The notes: a model not told the origin generated them from the sequence alone. DNA of 60,102 bases from a virus (IMGVR_UViG_3300034257_000006:1-60102), one strand, 5' to 3'; positions 38,999-47,791 are shown, counted from the first letter of the stretch. Numbers and translations: made by a program.

Positions 38999-39265
38999 CT
39001 AAATCTCCACGAGGTGTCTCTGCTTACCCGTTACCGGAGACTCCATCATGAATGGAGCGAAGTCCTTGTACAACTCTGACTCGTCGATCGCCTTGCACAG
39101 CGGCCACACCGCTTCGACGTCGTTGAGGCATTTCGCAGACTTGTACTCGAACGAATCTGCGTACAATTCCTTCGCATCTTTCTCAGTGATCATCTCATTC
39201 GACTTGATGATCTTCGTCATTCCGCCAGGCATTCTGAGTGCCCAGATTTTCGATTGACCCGCCAC
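38999..39265 (-). CDS. hypothetical protein, 88 aa, after major capsid gene
   Basis: Unrecognised protein encoded directly downstream of the capsid gene. Helical: EMITEKDAKELYADSFEYKSAKCLNDVEAVWPLCKAIDE. It is preceded by the leader TTTTACGAAGGAG. Probably a virion or assembly protein by position. Confidence 0.55.
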   Translation of the reverse strand: MAGQSKIWALRMPGGMTKIIKSNEMITEKDAKELYADSFEYKSAKCLNDVEAVWPLCKAIDESELYKDFAPFMMESPVTGKQRHLVEI

Positions 39266-39280
39266 ACTTCACTCCTTCGT

Positions 39281-39322
39281 AAAACGACAAGAGCGGCGAC
39301 AATCACTCGTCGTCGCTCTTGT
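39281..39322 (-). terminator. hairpin after the major capsid gene
   Basis: On the minus strand ACAAGAGCGACGAC (39322-39309) pairs with GTCGCCGCTCTTGT (39300-39287) with one mismatch, followed by CGTTTT. It lies 24 bases past the capsid stop, where partial termination would leave the downstream genes less expressed. Confidence 0.7.
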
Positions 39323-39345
39323 CTTCTCGGTTGTTGTTTTGCCAA

Positions 39346-40584
39346 TTACGCTGATTCAGATTCCGAACCGGTCATCCACACAGCCTTCTGTGGATCCTTG
39401 ACCCACGCATAACCCTTGCTGTACGAATCGTACCGGGCCACGATGCGTTTCTTCTGGTCGTCGGAGCACAGCGTCAGCCGCTTGACTTCAGGCCGAACCT
39501 GATATGTCCAGGCAAGGAACTCGTTCAGTTTCCCGAAGAAGATCCACTCGTTCGCCTGCGCTGCCGTCAGGTTGTATCGCAGCATGATCCTCTGAACCAG
39601 ACGGATGTACGCCTTCGGCTGGAACGTCATACCGTTTGCCATCGCCGGAGGCATGAAGTAGTGAATCGTGTCTCCGGATCCAGGACATGTTGCGTCCTTC
39701 TCAACGCTGGTTGCATTGAGGATCGGGTTGATTCGGTCGCGTGTTCGCTGACTGGTGAACACGTCAAGACCATCTGTGCTCATTGACATCGGTCGAGCAT
39801 GAACCATGTCGGTCATGTCGTAAAACAAATTCTTGATGACCTGCAGGTCTTCACCGCAGAACAGCGATTCTGCCGTAGCATTCACCCATGGACCACTGGA
39901 CCCGTCTCCGAAGACAGTCCCGTATCCTGAGTCGTAGAAGATAGCGTATTCCGTGTCAGACCGGTTCCATGTCGTGTTGTAACCGATCATCGCGTCGATC
40001 AGTCGCTCTTCACGTTCCAGGTCGTGTGCGTCGCGAATCTTTGGAACCTGTTGCATGAAGTATCCGTTGGGATCCTTGCACAGTGCCTCACGAGTTACCG
40101 CAAGGCCGAGACCCCCGGCCTTGCCGTTCGGATGCTGCAACCAGTCCGTTGCCATGCCGTAATCCGGCGCAGCTTCCAGTTCGCAGACTTCGTGCCACTT
40201 CATATCGCTGAATGCGCCGAAGTCCTTGAACGACTCTTCGCACTCGCCGCGTGACTCTGTGCCGACCAGATTACTGATCATGTACTCTTCGCGTGGATTC
40301 TCACGCAGCGAGTTCCGGATGACGATCTGAGCCATCTTATTGAACGTACCGCTGGTGATTATCGCCTCAAGCACTGAGTCTTCGATACCTCGATTTCCCA
40401 TGCTGGACTTCTGTCGCCAGTTCGCTCCAAGATCCTGCTCCAGGCAGACTTCAAGGTCGATGTCGAATGGCTTAAGAGCGCCAGCCTCCATTGCAACGTT
40501 GATTCCCTCAAGGACAGAATTCTCCTCTTTCTTGTGCTCACGCAAGTCACGCAGGAGGGTCAAAGTATGTTGGCGATTCGCCAT
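39346..40584 (-). CDS. major capsid protein
   Basis: A 412-aa protein in the classic place downstream of protease-scaffold and decoration genes. It follows the HK97-like plan by order and length: an N-terminal arm with charged helices (LLRDLREHKKEENSVLEGIN), a middle domain and a C-terminal part rich in aromatic residues (NEWIFFGKLNEFLAWTYQVRPEV). The N-terminal extension may be cleaved by the encoded protease. A terminator-like hairpin follows, matching its likely high expression. Confidence 0.82.
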   Translation of the reverse strand: MANRQHTLTLLRDLREHKKEENSVLEGINVAMEAGALKPFDIDLEVCLEQDLGANWRQKSSMGNRGIEDSVLEAIITSGTFNKMAQIVIRNSLRENPREEYMISNLVGTESRGECEESFKDFGAFSDMKWHEVCELEAAPDYGMATDWLQHPNGKAGGLGLAVTREALCKDPNGYFMQQVPKIRDAHDLEREERLIDAMIGYNTTWNRSDTEYAIFYDSGYGTVFGDGSSGPWVNATAESLFCGEDLQVIKNLFYDMTDMVHARPMSMSTDGLDVFTSQRTRDRINPILNATSVEKDATCPGSGDTIHYFMPPAMANGMTFQPKAYIRLVQRIMLRYNLTAAQANEWIFFGKLNEFLAWTYQVRPEVKRLTLCSDDQKKRIVARYDSYSKGYAWVKDPQKAVWMTGSESESA

Positions 40585-40635
40585 GATTCACATCCTCAAA
40601 AAGTCTACACATAAACCAGCTACAAAACTCGTGCG

Positions 40636-41178
40636 TTATGTAGAGAACTCGACTTCTGCGTACGCGACAGCGTCTGGACCGGAACTCTTCACCGCACGGA
40701 ACACAATGTCACCGGCAGTCGTTGACTTCTGAATCGTGTTGTTGCTCAGAAGATTGCTTCCAGCGACTTTACCGAAAGTAAATCCCTGTCCGATGATCCA
40801 TGTCGTCGGTGCATCTGCTCCGTCAGTATCGACGATACGGTATGCTCGTCGGAACCGGTTTCCTGTGCGACGCCATGCAACCGGAATACAATCCGGACGA
40901 TCGTTGCAAACGCCATCAGATGAGTCAATTTCCTGCAGACTGACCCCGATAAACTTGGCTGCAGCCGCAACCTGAGTTGTCGTCAGGTTCGTGTCCCAAG
41001 CCTGATCCGTCTGAATCAGAGCGGCAGTCAAAACTCCAGTGGTCGTGTCTGATCCCAGGAAGTCACCTGGGCAGATATCCACGAGCGTGTCTGGCAGGCT
41101 CAATGTGCGGATTTCAGCATCGCCAGGAACATGACCATACTGATGCATAACGTCGAGACACTGTGGCATTTCACTCAC
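40636..41178 (-). CDS. head decoration-like protein, 180 aa
   Basis: Encoded between capsid and protease genes, the usual decoration-protein locus. It is beta-rich with a PGDFLGSDTTTGVLTAALIQTDQAW region and a Cys-containing loop (NDRPDCIPVAWRRTG). No lysis or catalytic pattern. Assignment by position and composition. Confidence 0.65.
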   Translation of the reverse strand: MSEMPQCLDVMHQYGHVPGDAEIRTLSLPDTLVDICPGDFLGSDTTTGVLTAALIQTDQAWDTNLTTTQVAAAAKFIGVSLQEIDSSDGVCNDRPDCIPVAWRRTGNRFRRAYRIVDTDGADAPTTWIIGQGFTFGKVAGSNLLSNNTIQKSTTAGDIVFRAVKSSGPDAVAYAEVEFST

Positions 41179-41247
41179 TCCAAACTCAGGGGATCACAAA
41201 ACAAAGCAGGGATAAACCCTGCCCAACCGGAATCTCCGGGGAGTCGT

Positions 41248-42237
41248 TTACTTCTTCAGGCCAAGTGACTCGAAGATGTCGTAAGGCTTCGAACCAGCAG
41301 CAGCCTTGCGTCCTGGTCGATACGCAGGTTTTTCTTCGACCTCTTCCTTGACCGGCTTTTCTTCCTCATCGTCTTCATCCGGAACTTCGACGAGCATCGG
41401 CGACAACTTCGACAGGACGCCAGTGAACTTCTTGCGGGTCTCTGCCTTCATCTCGCAGGCGCACTCGACGATTTCAGTCAGAAGTTCGGCTTCCAGTTCA
41501 ACACCTTCGAACGCCGTGCCGATTTCCTTTGTGACGTCGGTCTTCAGCTTCTCAGCGGCCTTCTCGGACTCCAAGGCATCGAGACGCTTCTTCAGGTCGG
41601 ATGCTTCCTTCTTTGCAGCGTCGAGTTCCGCCTGCTCCGTCGCAGACTTGTTTGTCTCGGCTAGAATCTCAGTGACGAGTTCAGGGTGTTTTTCGCGAAG
41701 GGTCTTGAGATCCATGATTTCTTCTTCCTCGTGTTCAAAAATTCCGTCCGTCGTTCCCGGTCGTGTCACAACGTCCAGTGAACGCAACATTTCAATGGAC
41801 TCAACAACCTGATCTCCGGCCTTGTTCCGGCGTCCGTTGTCCGCGTACTTCACTGCCGAGTTGATCGACATGCCGAAGGACTTCGGCGCAAACAGAACAT
41901 CCCAGATAAACTGTTCTGCGACCTGGTTCTTCGGATTGAAGTGGATGTCGCCAAAATGACCGTGCCCCGGCTTGTATTCAATGGCAGTCCCAACAACTCC
42001 AAACTTATCACGGTACGAACGGGGTGTTGTCGCTGTCGGTGGATGGTCGATATAAATCGACGCGCCAGACAACAATTTCTTCGCAGACTCACGAACCCCA
42101 GGCGTTTCGTAGTCTCTGCGGTTCTTCGACCGAACGCCGAGGAGCTTAACGCCACGGATGATCCCCTTTTCGCGATCGATGCGATCTTCGGCGATTGCCT
42201 CAAATGCGTCTTCCTGCGTTTCAAGGACATCGGTCAT
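41248..42237 (-). CDS. prohead protease fused to scaffold
   Basis: A 329-aa protein. Residues 20-175 resemble prohead proteases: GIIRGVKLLGVRSKNRRDYE, then SGASIYIDHPP with a His-Pro and SFGMSINSAVKY with a Ser, the expected catalytic residues (His/Ser). From about residue 176 a coiled-coil, Lys/Glu-rich scaffold begins (MDLKTLREKHPELVTEIL, LDAAKKEASDLKKRLDALESEKAAEKL). An internal ATG at 41713-41715 with GAGG upstream could make scaffold alone, as in lambda Nu3. The C-terminus (EKPAYRPGRKAAAGSKPYDIFESLGLKK) likely binds capsid protein. Confidence 0.78.
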   Translation of the reverse strand: MTDVLETQEDAFEAIAEDRIDREKGIIRGVKLLGVRSKNRRDYETPGVRESAKKLLSGASIYIDHPPTATTPRSYRDKFGVVGTAIEYKPGHGHFGDIHFNPKNQVAEQFIWDVLFAPKSFGMSINSAVKYADNGRRNKAGDQVVESIEMLRSLDVVTRPGTTDGIFEHEEEEIMDLKTLREKHPELVTEILAETNKSATEQAELDAAKKEASDLKKRLDALESEKAAEKLKTDVTKEIGTAFEGVELEAELLTEIVECACEMKAETRKKFTGVLSKLSPMLVEVPDEDDEEEKPVKEEVEEKPAYRPGRKAAAGSKPYDIFESLGLKK

Positions 42238-42341
42238 TTCGATTTTCCACCGGTTTTCGGTTTCTTCGGTTTACTGCAAGCGCACATTGCTATTTCCTCG
42301 TTTCTTCGTTTGTAAGAACTTCCTGAACTACTGCAACTCAT
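42234..42341 (-). CDS. small basic protein, 35 aa, between portal and protease
   Basis: Encoded in overlap with both neighbours (ATGA at 42338-42341 and 42234-42237). The sequence is Ser/Cys-rich at the start and basic at the end (CACSKPKKPKTGGKSK). An internal ATG with GAGGAAAT upstream would give 17 residues. Function unknown; junction geometry supports a true gene. Confidence 0.6.
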   Translation of the reverse strand: MSCSSSGSSYKRRNEEIAMCACSKPKKPKTGGKSK

Positions 42342-43945
42342 TTTTGGACTTTTTTCTCTGGATTTCCCTTCGAGACGCCTTTTTCCTTCATCGGATCCGT
42401 TTTCTTCTTCGTTGTCGGTCCCGGAAGTGCCGCTGTCGTCGCCAAACTGCTTCCTTTTGGCAGTTCCAGTTCGTTCTTGAGTTCTGATTGACGCTGGGCC
42501 TGTTCTGACTCTCTGTCGAGCTTCTCTGAAGCGAGCCAGGTCTTGCCGGACAGCTCGCCGCGATCCCAAAGTTCCTGCTTGAAGCTAAATTCTTCCGCTC
42601 GGTTCCTTGTCTGAACTTCTGGTGGTTGAATATGCAGGAAGATATCGTCGATATCGTTCTCGGTGATGCCTTCAACTCCCTTCGATGCCGCATATCGCAA
42701 CGCCTGCATCAGAATTTCTTCGTCTTCGTTGACCATCTTGTGTTGCTCGTACTTCATAGCCTTGAAAAACGGGCCTTCCGAGACCAACGTCGAAGCAAAA
42801 TTTCCTTCTGAGACGTTTGCGGTCAACATAAACTCCGGGAGTTTCATTCCAGCGGCGCAGGCGCGCAGGAGCGCGACGAGAACTTCGATCTGATTGCTGT
42901 TGCCAGCGCCGGTTTCAGGGAATTCGTACTTCACCGTGCCAGGTACCGTTACAACTGACGCAGACGGGAAGTCGAATGTTTCATTCTGTCCGGTAGATCC
43001 TCCACCGGTTTGCTGTGATGCGAGCCAGCTTCTAACCTGATCTGCTCCTTGACTTGCGTTTATCGTTCGAATCGCGCCGAACGCAGCTTGAAACGCCGAA
43101 ACGCGCATCAAATTTGCCAGCAGTTTTTTAGCAAATATCATTTCTTCGCGTACAGGCCAGAACAGCGTCAGGCCGCGTGGATCGTTTCCGAGTACATTTC
43201 GTTTGCGGTGGAGAACTGCCGTGTTCGCCTTCAGCAAAGAACGATCTGGAACGGCTCCGAGGACGGAGATGAACTTCAGGTCAGGATACCAATCGTTTTC
43301 GATGAAGTAACTGACTGGTTTATACCTGATGTCGTTCGTTCGACGGACTCCCAGCAGATCAATGAACTTCTTCGGATTCAAGTTATCTCCTGGATCTGAA
43401 TCCTGGTAATCGCTGTCAGGATCATCCTCCAGGTCTGTCGGTTCTGCGAAATATACTCGTAGAATACCGTCGTCATCGTAGTAAAGAAGGTCGAACACTT
43501 CTCCGTGACGATCGCACCTGTGGGAGACTTCGGATTGGCGTAGCGCCCAAGAATTCTCTTTCAGCCATTTTTCAAGGAATCGCTCGACTTTTTTTACCGC
43601 AGTCGCGTTGGGAGCATTTTCATCTTTAGGCTTAACCGTAATCGAATGACCAGTGTCAGCGATGTAATACGACCTGTTATCCTTAGCGTTTGATCCCCAA
43701 CACACCCTGCTCAGGCTGTCGCCGAGCATCATTACCTGATTGACGCCGACCGTTCCTTCTGTGGTTGAGTACGGCTCGTCTCCTCCATCTGGAAACGTAT
43801 CGTCGTTGTCCTGCGTTCCTCCGCAGCTAGCGCCAAGCTCCTCCATTATCGTCCGAGCAACTTTCATCGCCTGAATGTCGTAGCGCTCGGCTTCAACGGC
43901 GAAGATGTGGTTTTCGTCGTGGCCGTTTAGACGGTTTGTCTGCAT
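42338..43945 (-). CDS. portal protein
   Basis: A 535-aa protein. AGGAG lies nine bases before the chosen ATG. It holds the long helical and mixed regions typical of portals, e.g. DTFPDGGDEPYSTTEGTVGVNQVMMLGDSLSRVCWGS, KVERFLEKWLKENSWALRQSEVSHRCDRHGEVFDLLYYDDDG, ADQVRSWLASQQTGGG and NRAEEFSFKQELWDRGELSGKTWLA near the end. It forms the vertex channel for DNA entry and is placed between terminase (upstream) and protease genes, as usual. Confidence 0.85.
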   Translation of the reverse strand: MQTNRLNGHDENHIFAVEAERYDIQAMKVARTIMEELGASCGGTQDNDDTFPDGGDEPYSTTEGTVGVNQVMMLGDSLSRVCWGSNAKDNRSYYIADTGHSITVKPKDENAPNATAVKKVERFLEKWLKENSWALRQSEVSHRCDRHGEVFDLLYYDDDGILRVYFAEPTDLEDDPDSDYQDSDPGDNLNPKKFIDLLGVRRTNDIRYKPVSYFIENDWYPDLKFISVLGAVPDRSLLKANTAVLHRKRNVLGNDPRGLTLFWPVREEMIFAKKLLANLMRVSAFQAAFGAIRTINASQGADQVRSWLASQQTGGGSTGQNETFDFPSASVVTVPGTVKYEFPETGAGNSNQIEVLVALLRACAAGMKLPEFMLTANVSEGNFASTLVSEGPFFKAMKYEQHKMVNEDEEILMQALRYAASKGVEGITENDIDDIFLHIQPPEVQTRNRAEEFSFKQELWDRGELSGKTWLASEKLDRESEQAQRQSELKNELELPKGSSLATTAALPGPTTKKKTDPMKEKGVSKGNPEKKVQK

Positions 43946-44008
43946 TTTGCGGTTCTCCTGAAACAAGGTTACGGTGTTTCGGCGGAATTCGCAAGATACC
44001 AATTAAAA

Positions 44009-44034
44009 CAGCACTGGATTGGGGTCCAGTGCTG
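44009..44034 (-). terminator. rho-independent terminator before the portal gene
   Basis: On the minus strand CAGCACTGGA and TCCAGTGCTG pair perfectly (10 bp) around CCCCAA, followed by TTTTAATT. It ends transcription after the 44074-44391 gene, so the portal gene probably has its own promoter or relies on readthrough. Confidence 0.8.
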
Positions 44035-44073
44035 CAAACTTTTTCAATTCGAGGTCAGAGTCTTCTCGGTGTA

Positions 44074-44391
44074 CTACGGAGTTGGCTCTGGGTCAGGTTC
44101 ATCCCGAATAGCAACAATAACATGTGCCAGATCCGTCGCAGGTAAGGGTGTTTCGAGATCACCCACTGTGAATGTGTACGAAACAGATGTCGCTTCGAGT
44201 CCTTCGCTGTCGGTCGTTACGACCTGAAAAGTGAATGTCTGCGCGGGTTTCACCACGATCATCACTTCTTCAACGTCTGGCCCGAATTCCGATGTCGTCT
44301 CTGTTCCGTCGATCGTCAAAATCATCTTCTGTGACTTCAAGTCCTGTGAAGGACTCTTTCGCCAGGTAAGTTTCACGTCAGCAACACGCAT
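44074..44391 (-). CDS. Ig-like/beta-sandwich protein, 105 aa
   Basis: A beta-rich protein with VADVKLTWRKSPSQDLKSQKMILTIDGTETTSEFGPD, then TFTFQVVTTDSEGLEATSVSYTFTVGD, the pattern of Ig-like or fibronectin-like virion decorations. It is preceded by a clear terminator on its 3' side and sits next to the HNH gene, at the terminase side of the portal. Possibly a capsid decoration or fibre accessory. Confidence 0.6.
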   Translation of the reverse strand: MRVADVKLTWRKSPSQDLKSQKMILTIDGTETTSEFGPDVEEVMIVVKPAQTFTFQVVTTDSEGLEATSVSYTFTVGDLETPLPATDLAHVIVAIRDEPDPEPTP

Positions 44392-44444
44392 AATTACACT
44401 CCATTAAAAACAAACGCCTTTAACTGCGAAACAGATCGCAGTTT

Positions 44445-45074
44445 TCATTTCTCGACAATATCACGCCATCTGCCTCTTCCAAGAAAAGGGAGATTTATCG
44501 TGTCATGATCACTCAGCCCGCGATTCATACGGGAATGCAGAGTGCCTGGATGCACTGAAAGGATTTCTGCCCAAGCAACTACACACATTGTTTTTCCATT
44601 TGCAGTGATAAGCCTGTTTGTTCTTTTGTTCCGCTCTTGATCAGACTTCGTTACCCACCTGCAGTTTTCTTTTTCGTAATTTCCATCATTGTTTATCCTA
44701 TCGAGGAACATTCCTTCCCCCGGCTCTCCCATGTCCGAAAGGAAATCCCCGAACGAATTCCTCCATCTTTCACAAACCTTGATTCCTCGCCCTCCGTAGT
44801 TTCGATACTCTGAGCTTGATTCAGTATGGCAGCGTTCATTCATTGCTACCCATCGCCAATAAAGAGGAGTATCGCTTCTTCCGTGTGTAATCCTAGCGCA
44901 TCCGCAACTCTTCGTTTCTCCACGAGCAACATGACTGCATCGGTATACTCCACTCCGACCGCACTCACATTTGAAGACCGCTACCGGCATTCCTCTTTTG
45001 TTGCTTCGAAATTTATTTCCAACCTGCGTCAGCCTGTTGTTCGAAATCCGACTGTCAGAATCCCTAGTTTTCAT
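44445..45074 (-). CDS. HNH-type homing endonuclease-like protein, paralogue
   Basis: A 209-aa relative of the enzyme at 14775-15260. Shared parts are the CRCG-like start (VFKCECGRSGVYRCSHVARGETKSCGC), LYWRWVAMNERCHTESSSEYRNYGGRGIKVCERW, GMFLDRINNDGNYEKENCRWVT and a C-terminal helix-turn-helix-like AEILSVHPGTLHSRMNRG. The extra N-terminal Cys cluster may hold zinc. It sits between small zinc genes and the Ig-like gene as a free-standing mobile gene. AAGGAAAC precedes the ATG. Confidence 0.85.
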   Translation of the reverse strand: MKTRDSDSRISNNRLTQVGNKFRSNKRGMPVAVFKCECGRSGVYRCSHVARGETKSCGCARITHGRSDTPLYWRWVAMNERCHTESSSEYRNYGGRGIKVCERWRNSFGDFLSDMGEPGEGMFLDRINNDGNYEKENCRWVTKSDQERNKRTNRLITANGKTMCVVAWAEILSVHPGTLHSRMNRGLSDHDTINLPFLGRGRWRDIVEK

Positions 45075-45084
45075 GCCGTTTCCT

Positions 45085-45258
45085 TCACACGAACTCTGTC
45101 CACCAACTACAACGTCCTCTGATAAAGCCGAGCGGTATACCAGCATTCGGCAGCACAGTTATTATGCCCTGATCACACAGGAAGCTGACAGTCTGAATCA
45201 GCATGAATTTGCGGAATTCAGGATCTTTCGACTGACACTGTTTACACTTCTTTGGCAT
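45085..45258 (-). CDS. small protein with CxxC, 57 aa
   Basis: Start at MPKKCKQCQSKDPEF, overlapping the upstream stop (TGATG), with GAGG upstream. The CxxC and a later Cys may bind zinc. The C-terminal part (GIITVLPNAGIPLGFIRGRCSWWTEF) is hydrophobic. It lies just before the HNH gene, whose insertion may have altered its 3' end. No family recognised. Confidence 0.55.
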   Translation of the reverse strand: MPKKCKQCQSKDPEFRKFMLIQTVSFLCDQGIITVLPNAGIPLGFIRGRCSWWTEFV

Positions 45259-45482
45259 CAGTACAAATCCTCGAAAACGTAGTCTTTTCCGGAGCAGTCC
45301 GGACAAAGTGTGAATTCGTCTTTACTTGTAAAGCCGTGAAAGTATTGCACCGTCCATCCATCAAGATGAAGTTCAATTCTGCTCGCGTCTCTTCGAGCGA
45401 AGCAGTTGTTGCACTTTGCGAGGAGAACTTCGTGTGGGTTGTCGGTGCGACGTAGGATGAGGTCTTTGTGGAGGATGGTCAT
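45258..45482 (-). CDS. zinc-ribbon protein, 74 aa
   Basis: Two CxxC pairs (AKCNNC and LCPDC) about 35 residues apart mark a zinc ribbon. Between them a beta hairpin (SRIELHLDGWTVQYFHGFTSKDEFT). AAGGA lies seven bases before the ATG. It starts where the gene upstream ends and is one of three consecutive small zinc genes before terminase. Confidence 0.65.
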   Translation of the reverse strand: MTILHKDLILRRTDNPHEVLLAKCNNCFARRDASRIELHLDGWTVQYFHGFTSKDEFTLCPDCSGKDYVFEDLY

Positions 45483-45483
45483 A

Positions 45484-45747
45484 TCAATCCTTTGACTCAA
45501 GCGTTATGACCGAGAACAAGGTACGCCCACCTTTGTACTCATAGACGTACGCAAATTGGTGTCCGTTTTCACACTGCACGTTTGTTACAACATCCTTGCC
45601 ATCGTTTTTGGATACAGTCCCGATTAGTTCAACATGTTCGTTTCCGCACAGAGGACACTTTGGGTCTATCATGAATGTGTCATGCGAAATCTGCGATACT
45701 CGACGAACCGCATCGTCTGGATTGTGGTTCTTGTAATGGTGTGTCAT
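45484..45747 (-). CDS. zinc-ribbon-like protein, 87 aa
   Basis: CPLCG at residues 31-35 and CENGHQ near residue 59 form a zinc ribbon with a CxxC...CxxxH pattern, followed by beta strands (QFAYVYEYKGGRTLFSVITLE). It overlaps the terminase stop by four bases. Possibly a DNA- or RNA-binding regulator; not a known terminase subunit. Confidence 0.62.
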   Translation of the reverse strand: MTHHYKNHNPDDAVRRVSQISHDTFMIDPKCPLCGNEHVELIGTVSKNDGKDVVTNVQCENGHQFAYVYEYKGGRTLFSVITLESKD

Positions 45748-47162
45748 TTATTCGGCTTCCTCAGTTCTTCGTAGTATCGATCCAGATGGCCTGGAAGCTG
45801 TTGTGCCATGTCGAGGCTGTCAGGCCCATCATCATGCTTTCCAGGTCCAGGTATCCCGTCGAATGACCGTAACTGCGACAGAAGCAGCGTTGTGCCTGGA
45901 TTCTCCAGAAATCTAAATTCTCTTCGTGTGATCTGGCCGTCGAGTCTGCGGATGCGAAGTTCCTTTTTGAGCATGTCCTGAACCGGAATTATGATGTTGC
46001 CGGATCGCAGGTACTTGCTTAGGGCGTAATCCTTGTTCTTGTCGGCGTACGCCATGATCAGATTGAGGAACAACTCCTGAAACTGCAGTGACTCACATCC
46101 AATCAAGTCGCCGGATCTGATTCTGTGGTGGTCCTGCTCGCAGAACAGGAACAAGTCTTCCACGATCTCGCTCGGTGATCGACGTTTCATGTCACAATCG
46201 ACGTACTTCAATTCTGACGTTTGTGCGATACATGTTATCGCTGAGTAGTCACCCTTCTTCTGTGACTTGCCTTTGCTCGCATCGATCGCAAACATCCGCA
46301 CGATGTCGTTCGCATGCTTCGGTATCGGGAACTTCTCGTACGGAATGAAGACTCCGATGAACAAATCCCTCGGCCACTCCACATCCGTCTTACTCGATGC
46401 CAGCCAATTACCAAGAAGATACCGCTCCATTTCACTCTGGTCCATCGCCTCCAGGTTCTTCTCGTAGTCCGGGTCTTTCTCTTGTAAGAACTCGTTGTCT
46501 TTCAGTGTCGATGGAATGAACGTAACTGACGTTGTGGCTGTCGTTCCGTTCGGCTTGAACTGTGGCTCGTCGAACCACGTAAAGTCGTCGCCTTTCATCA
46601 TGCAGTGCTTGACGACGCCTGCCATCTCTGGTTTCGGGAACCCTGTCTCCGGGTTGATCCATTGAAAAATCAATCTGTACACCCACGAATCGTTGTCAGG
46701 ATTGCAACTCATTTTGAGTCGTGTTTTGATTCCGGACTTTGACCTACACCGGGACCATATGTACTTCACGTATTTGAGGGGGAACTGCGTTGCTTCGTCG
46801 AACGCTACCCAATCGAACTGAGCGCCTTGATACGACTTCAGTGTCTTTTCGTCCTGAATCGTGTTCAGGCTGATCTTCGATCCTGATGGGAACCTGAACT
46901 CTGCTGATGTATGGTTGTAGATCCCGTTGAACGGCTCGTACAGTTCTTTGCAGTGGTCGAGCAGTCCGCCGGGGTTCGATATTTCAGGGAACAGGCGGCG
47001 GAAGATTGCGCCTCGGAATGCTTTTTGGGCGTGTGGGCCTTGGACGTGACGCAGCGGATCAATGGTAAGGGCGTGAGTTTTCCCGCCGCCTGCAGCGCCT
47101 CCGTAGACTGTCCAGTCGGCGGTTGAGGAGACGAACATGTACTGTGGATTTGAGAGTTTCAT
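45744..47162 (-). CDS. terL: terminase large subunit
   Basis: A 472-aa protein with all the landmarks: Walker A GGAAGGGKT (residues 21-29), Walker B WVAFDEA (118-124), a C-terminal motif RLKMSCNPDN, and the nuclease domain with MFAIDASKG (about residue 300) and DDGPDSLDMAQQL (about residue 440), where acidic residues bind metal. It packages DNA into the procapsid through the portal. The order in the window is TerL, then small zinc genes and an HNH gene, then portal. No recognised small terminase subunit lies next to it. Confidence 0.93.
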   Translation of the reverse strand: MKLSNPQYMFVSSTADWTVYGGAAGGGKTHALTIDPLRHVQGPHAQKAFRGAIFRRLFPEISNPGGLLDHCKELYEPFNGIYNHTSAEFRFPSGSKISLNTIQDEKTLKSYQGAQFDWVAFDEATQFPLKYVKYIWSRCRSKSGIKTRLKMSCNPDNDSWVYRLIFQWINPETGFPKPEMAGVVKHCMMKGDDFTWFDEPQFKPNGTTATTSVTFIPSTLKDNEFLQEKDPDYEKNLEAMDQSEMERYLLGNWLASSKTDVEWPRDLFIGVFIPYEKFPIPKHANDIVRMFAIDASKGKSQKKGDYSAITCIAQTSELKYVDCDMKRRSPSEIVEDLFLFCEQDHHRIRSGDLIGCESLQFQELFLNLIMAYADKNKDYALSKYLRSGNIIIPVQDMLKKELRIRRLDGQITRREFRFLENPGTTLLLSQLRSFDGIPGPGKHDDGPDSLDMAQQLPGHLDRYYEELRKPNK

Positions 47163-47174
47163 TTCGATTCAATG

Positions 47175-47405
47175 TTAGTCTTCTTCGTCACCCAAAGACA
47201 CCTGCAAAATCCTGGCACCTGATCTCGTACACAGCCCCATGCAGACTGTTTGTCCACCACGCCAGGATAAATAGAATTCTTCTCTCTGACTGTCTAAGCT
47301 CGTTACACCTGTTAATACCAGTGCATCGAACCGTTTTGCTAGTGCGTCTACAATCTGGTCTGTTGTGTAGAGGCTCAAATCTGTGTCTTCTGGAACGTCG
47401 CTCAC
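47175..47405 (-). CDS. conserved small phage protein, 76 aa
   Basis: Start at GTG overlapping the upstream stop (GTGA), with GGGAGG seven bases before it. LSLYTTDQIVDALAKRFDALVLTGVT matches the pattern LxxystdeLixeLxxRxdaxvv seen in small phage proteins of unknown function. The rest is beta-rich (FYLSWRGGQTVCMGL). Confidence 0.65.
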   Translation of the reverse strand: MSDVPEDTDLSLYTTDQIVDALAKRFDALVLTGVTSLDSQREEFYLSWRGGQTVCMGLCTRSGARILQVSLGDEED

Positions 47406-47791
47406 TTCGCTGCCTCCCTTCGTTTCAAAAACTCTTCCTGATACTTTGACTTGTACCACTTCGCCAACAGATCCTCCCGACTCGGTCCAAGCCCATACCT
47501 CGCGCGGCATGCACGTCCGCATCCGCCGCTCCTGGAAATCAGTCCGCCTTCGGCGTTGTACTCGAATTTACTGCCGCCTTCGTGCAGGTCCGTGTACGTC
47601 CCGTTGGACTCAAACTGACGGGCGACGACTTTTGGCTTTGTGATGTCCGGGTAGGGGACGACGTAGGGGTATGTTTTACGGACTTGACTCGATGACGGAG
47701 ATTTTTCTTGCGGTGGTGTCGTCTGCTTCTGGGATGGCGGTGAAGCCTGGAGGGCCGAGCACAGAAACAACAGAATCAGGAGATGGCGCAT
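47402..47791 (-). CDS. secreted protein, 129 aa
   Basis: N-terminal signal peptide MRHLLILLFLCSALQAS; the remainder is Pro/Ser/Lys-rich and then compact (YVVPYPDITKPKVVARQFESNGTYTDLHEGG) with GCGRACRARYG near residue 90. Probably exported or periplasmic. The 5' region overlaps 116 bases of the next gene upstream in another frame. Confidence 0.6.
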   Translation of the reverse strand: MRHLLILLFLCSALQASPPSQKQTTPPQEKSPSSSQVRKTYPYVVPYPDITKPKVVARQFESNGTYTDLHEGGSKFEYNAEGGLISRSGGCGRACRARYGLGPSREDLLAKWYKSKYQEEFLKRREAAK

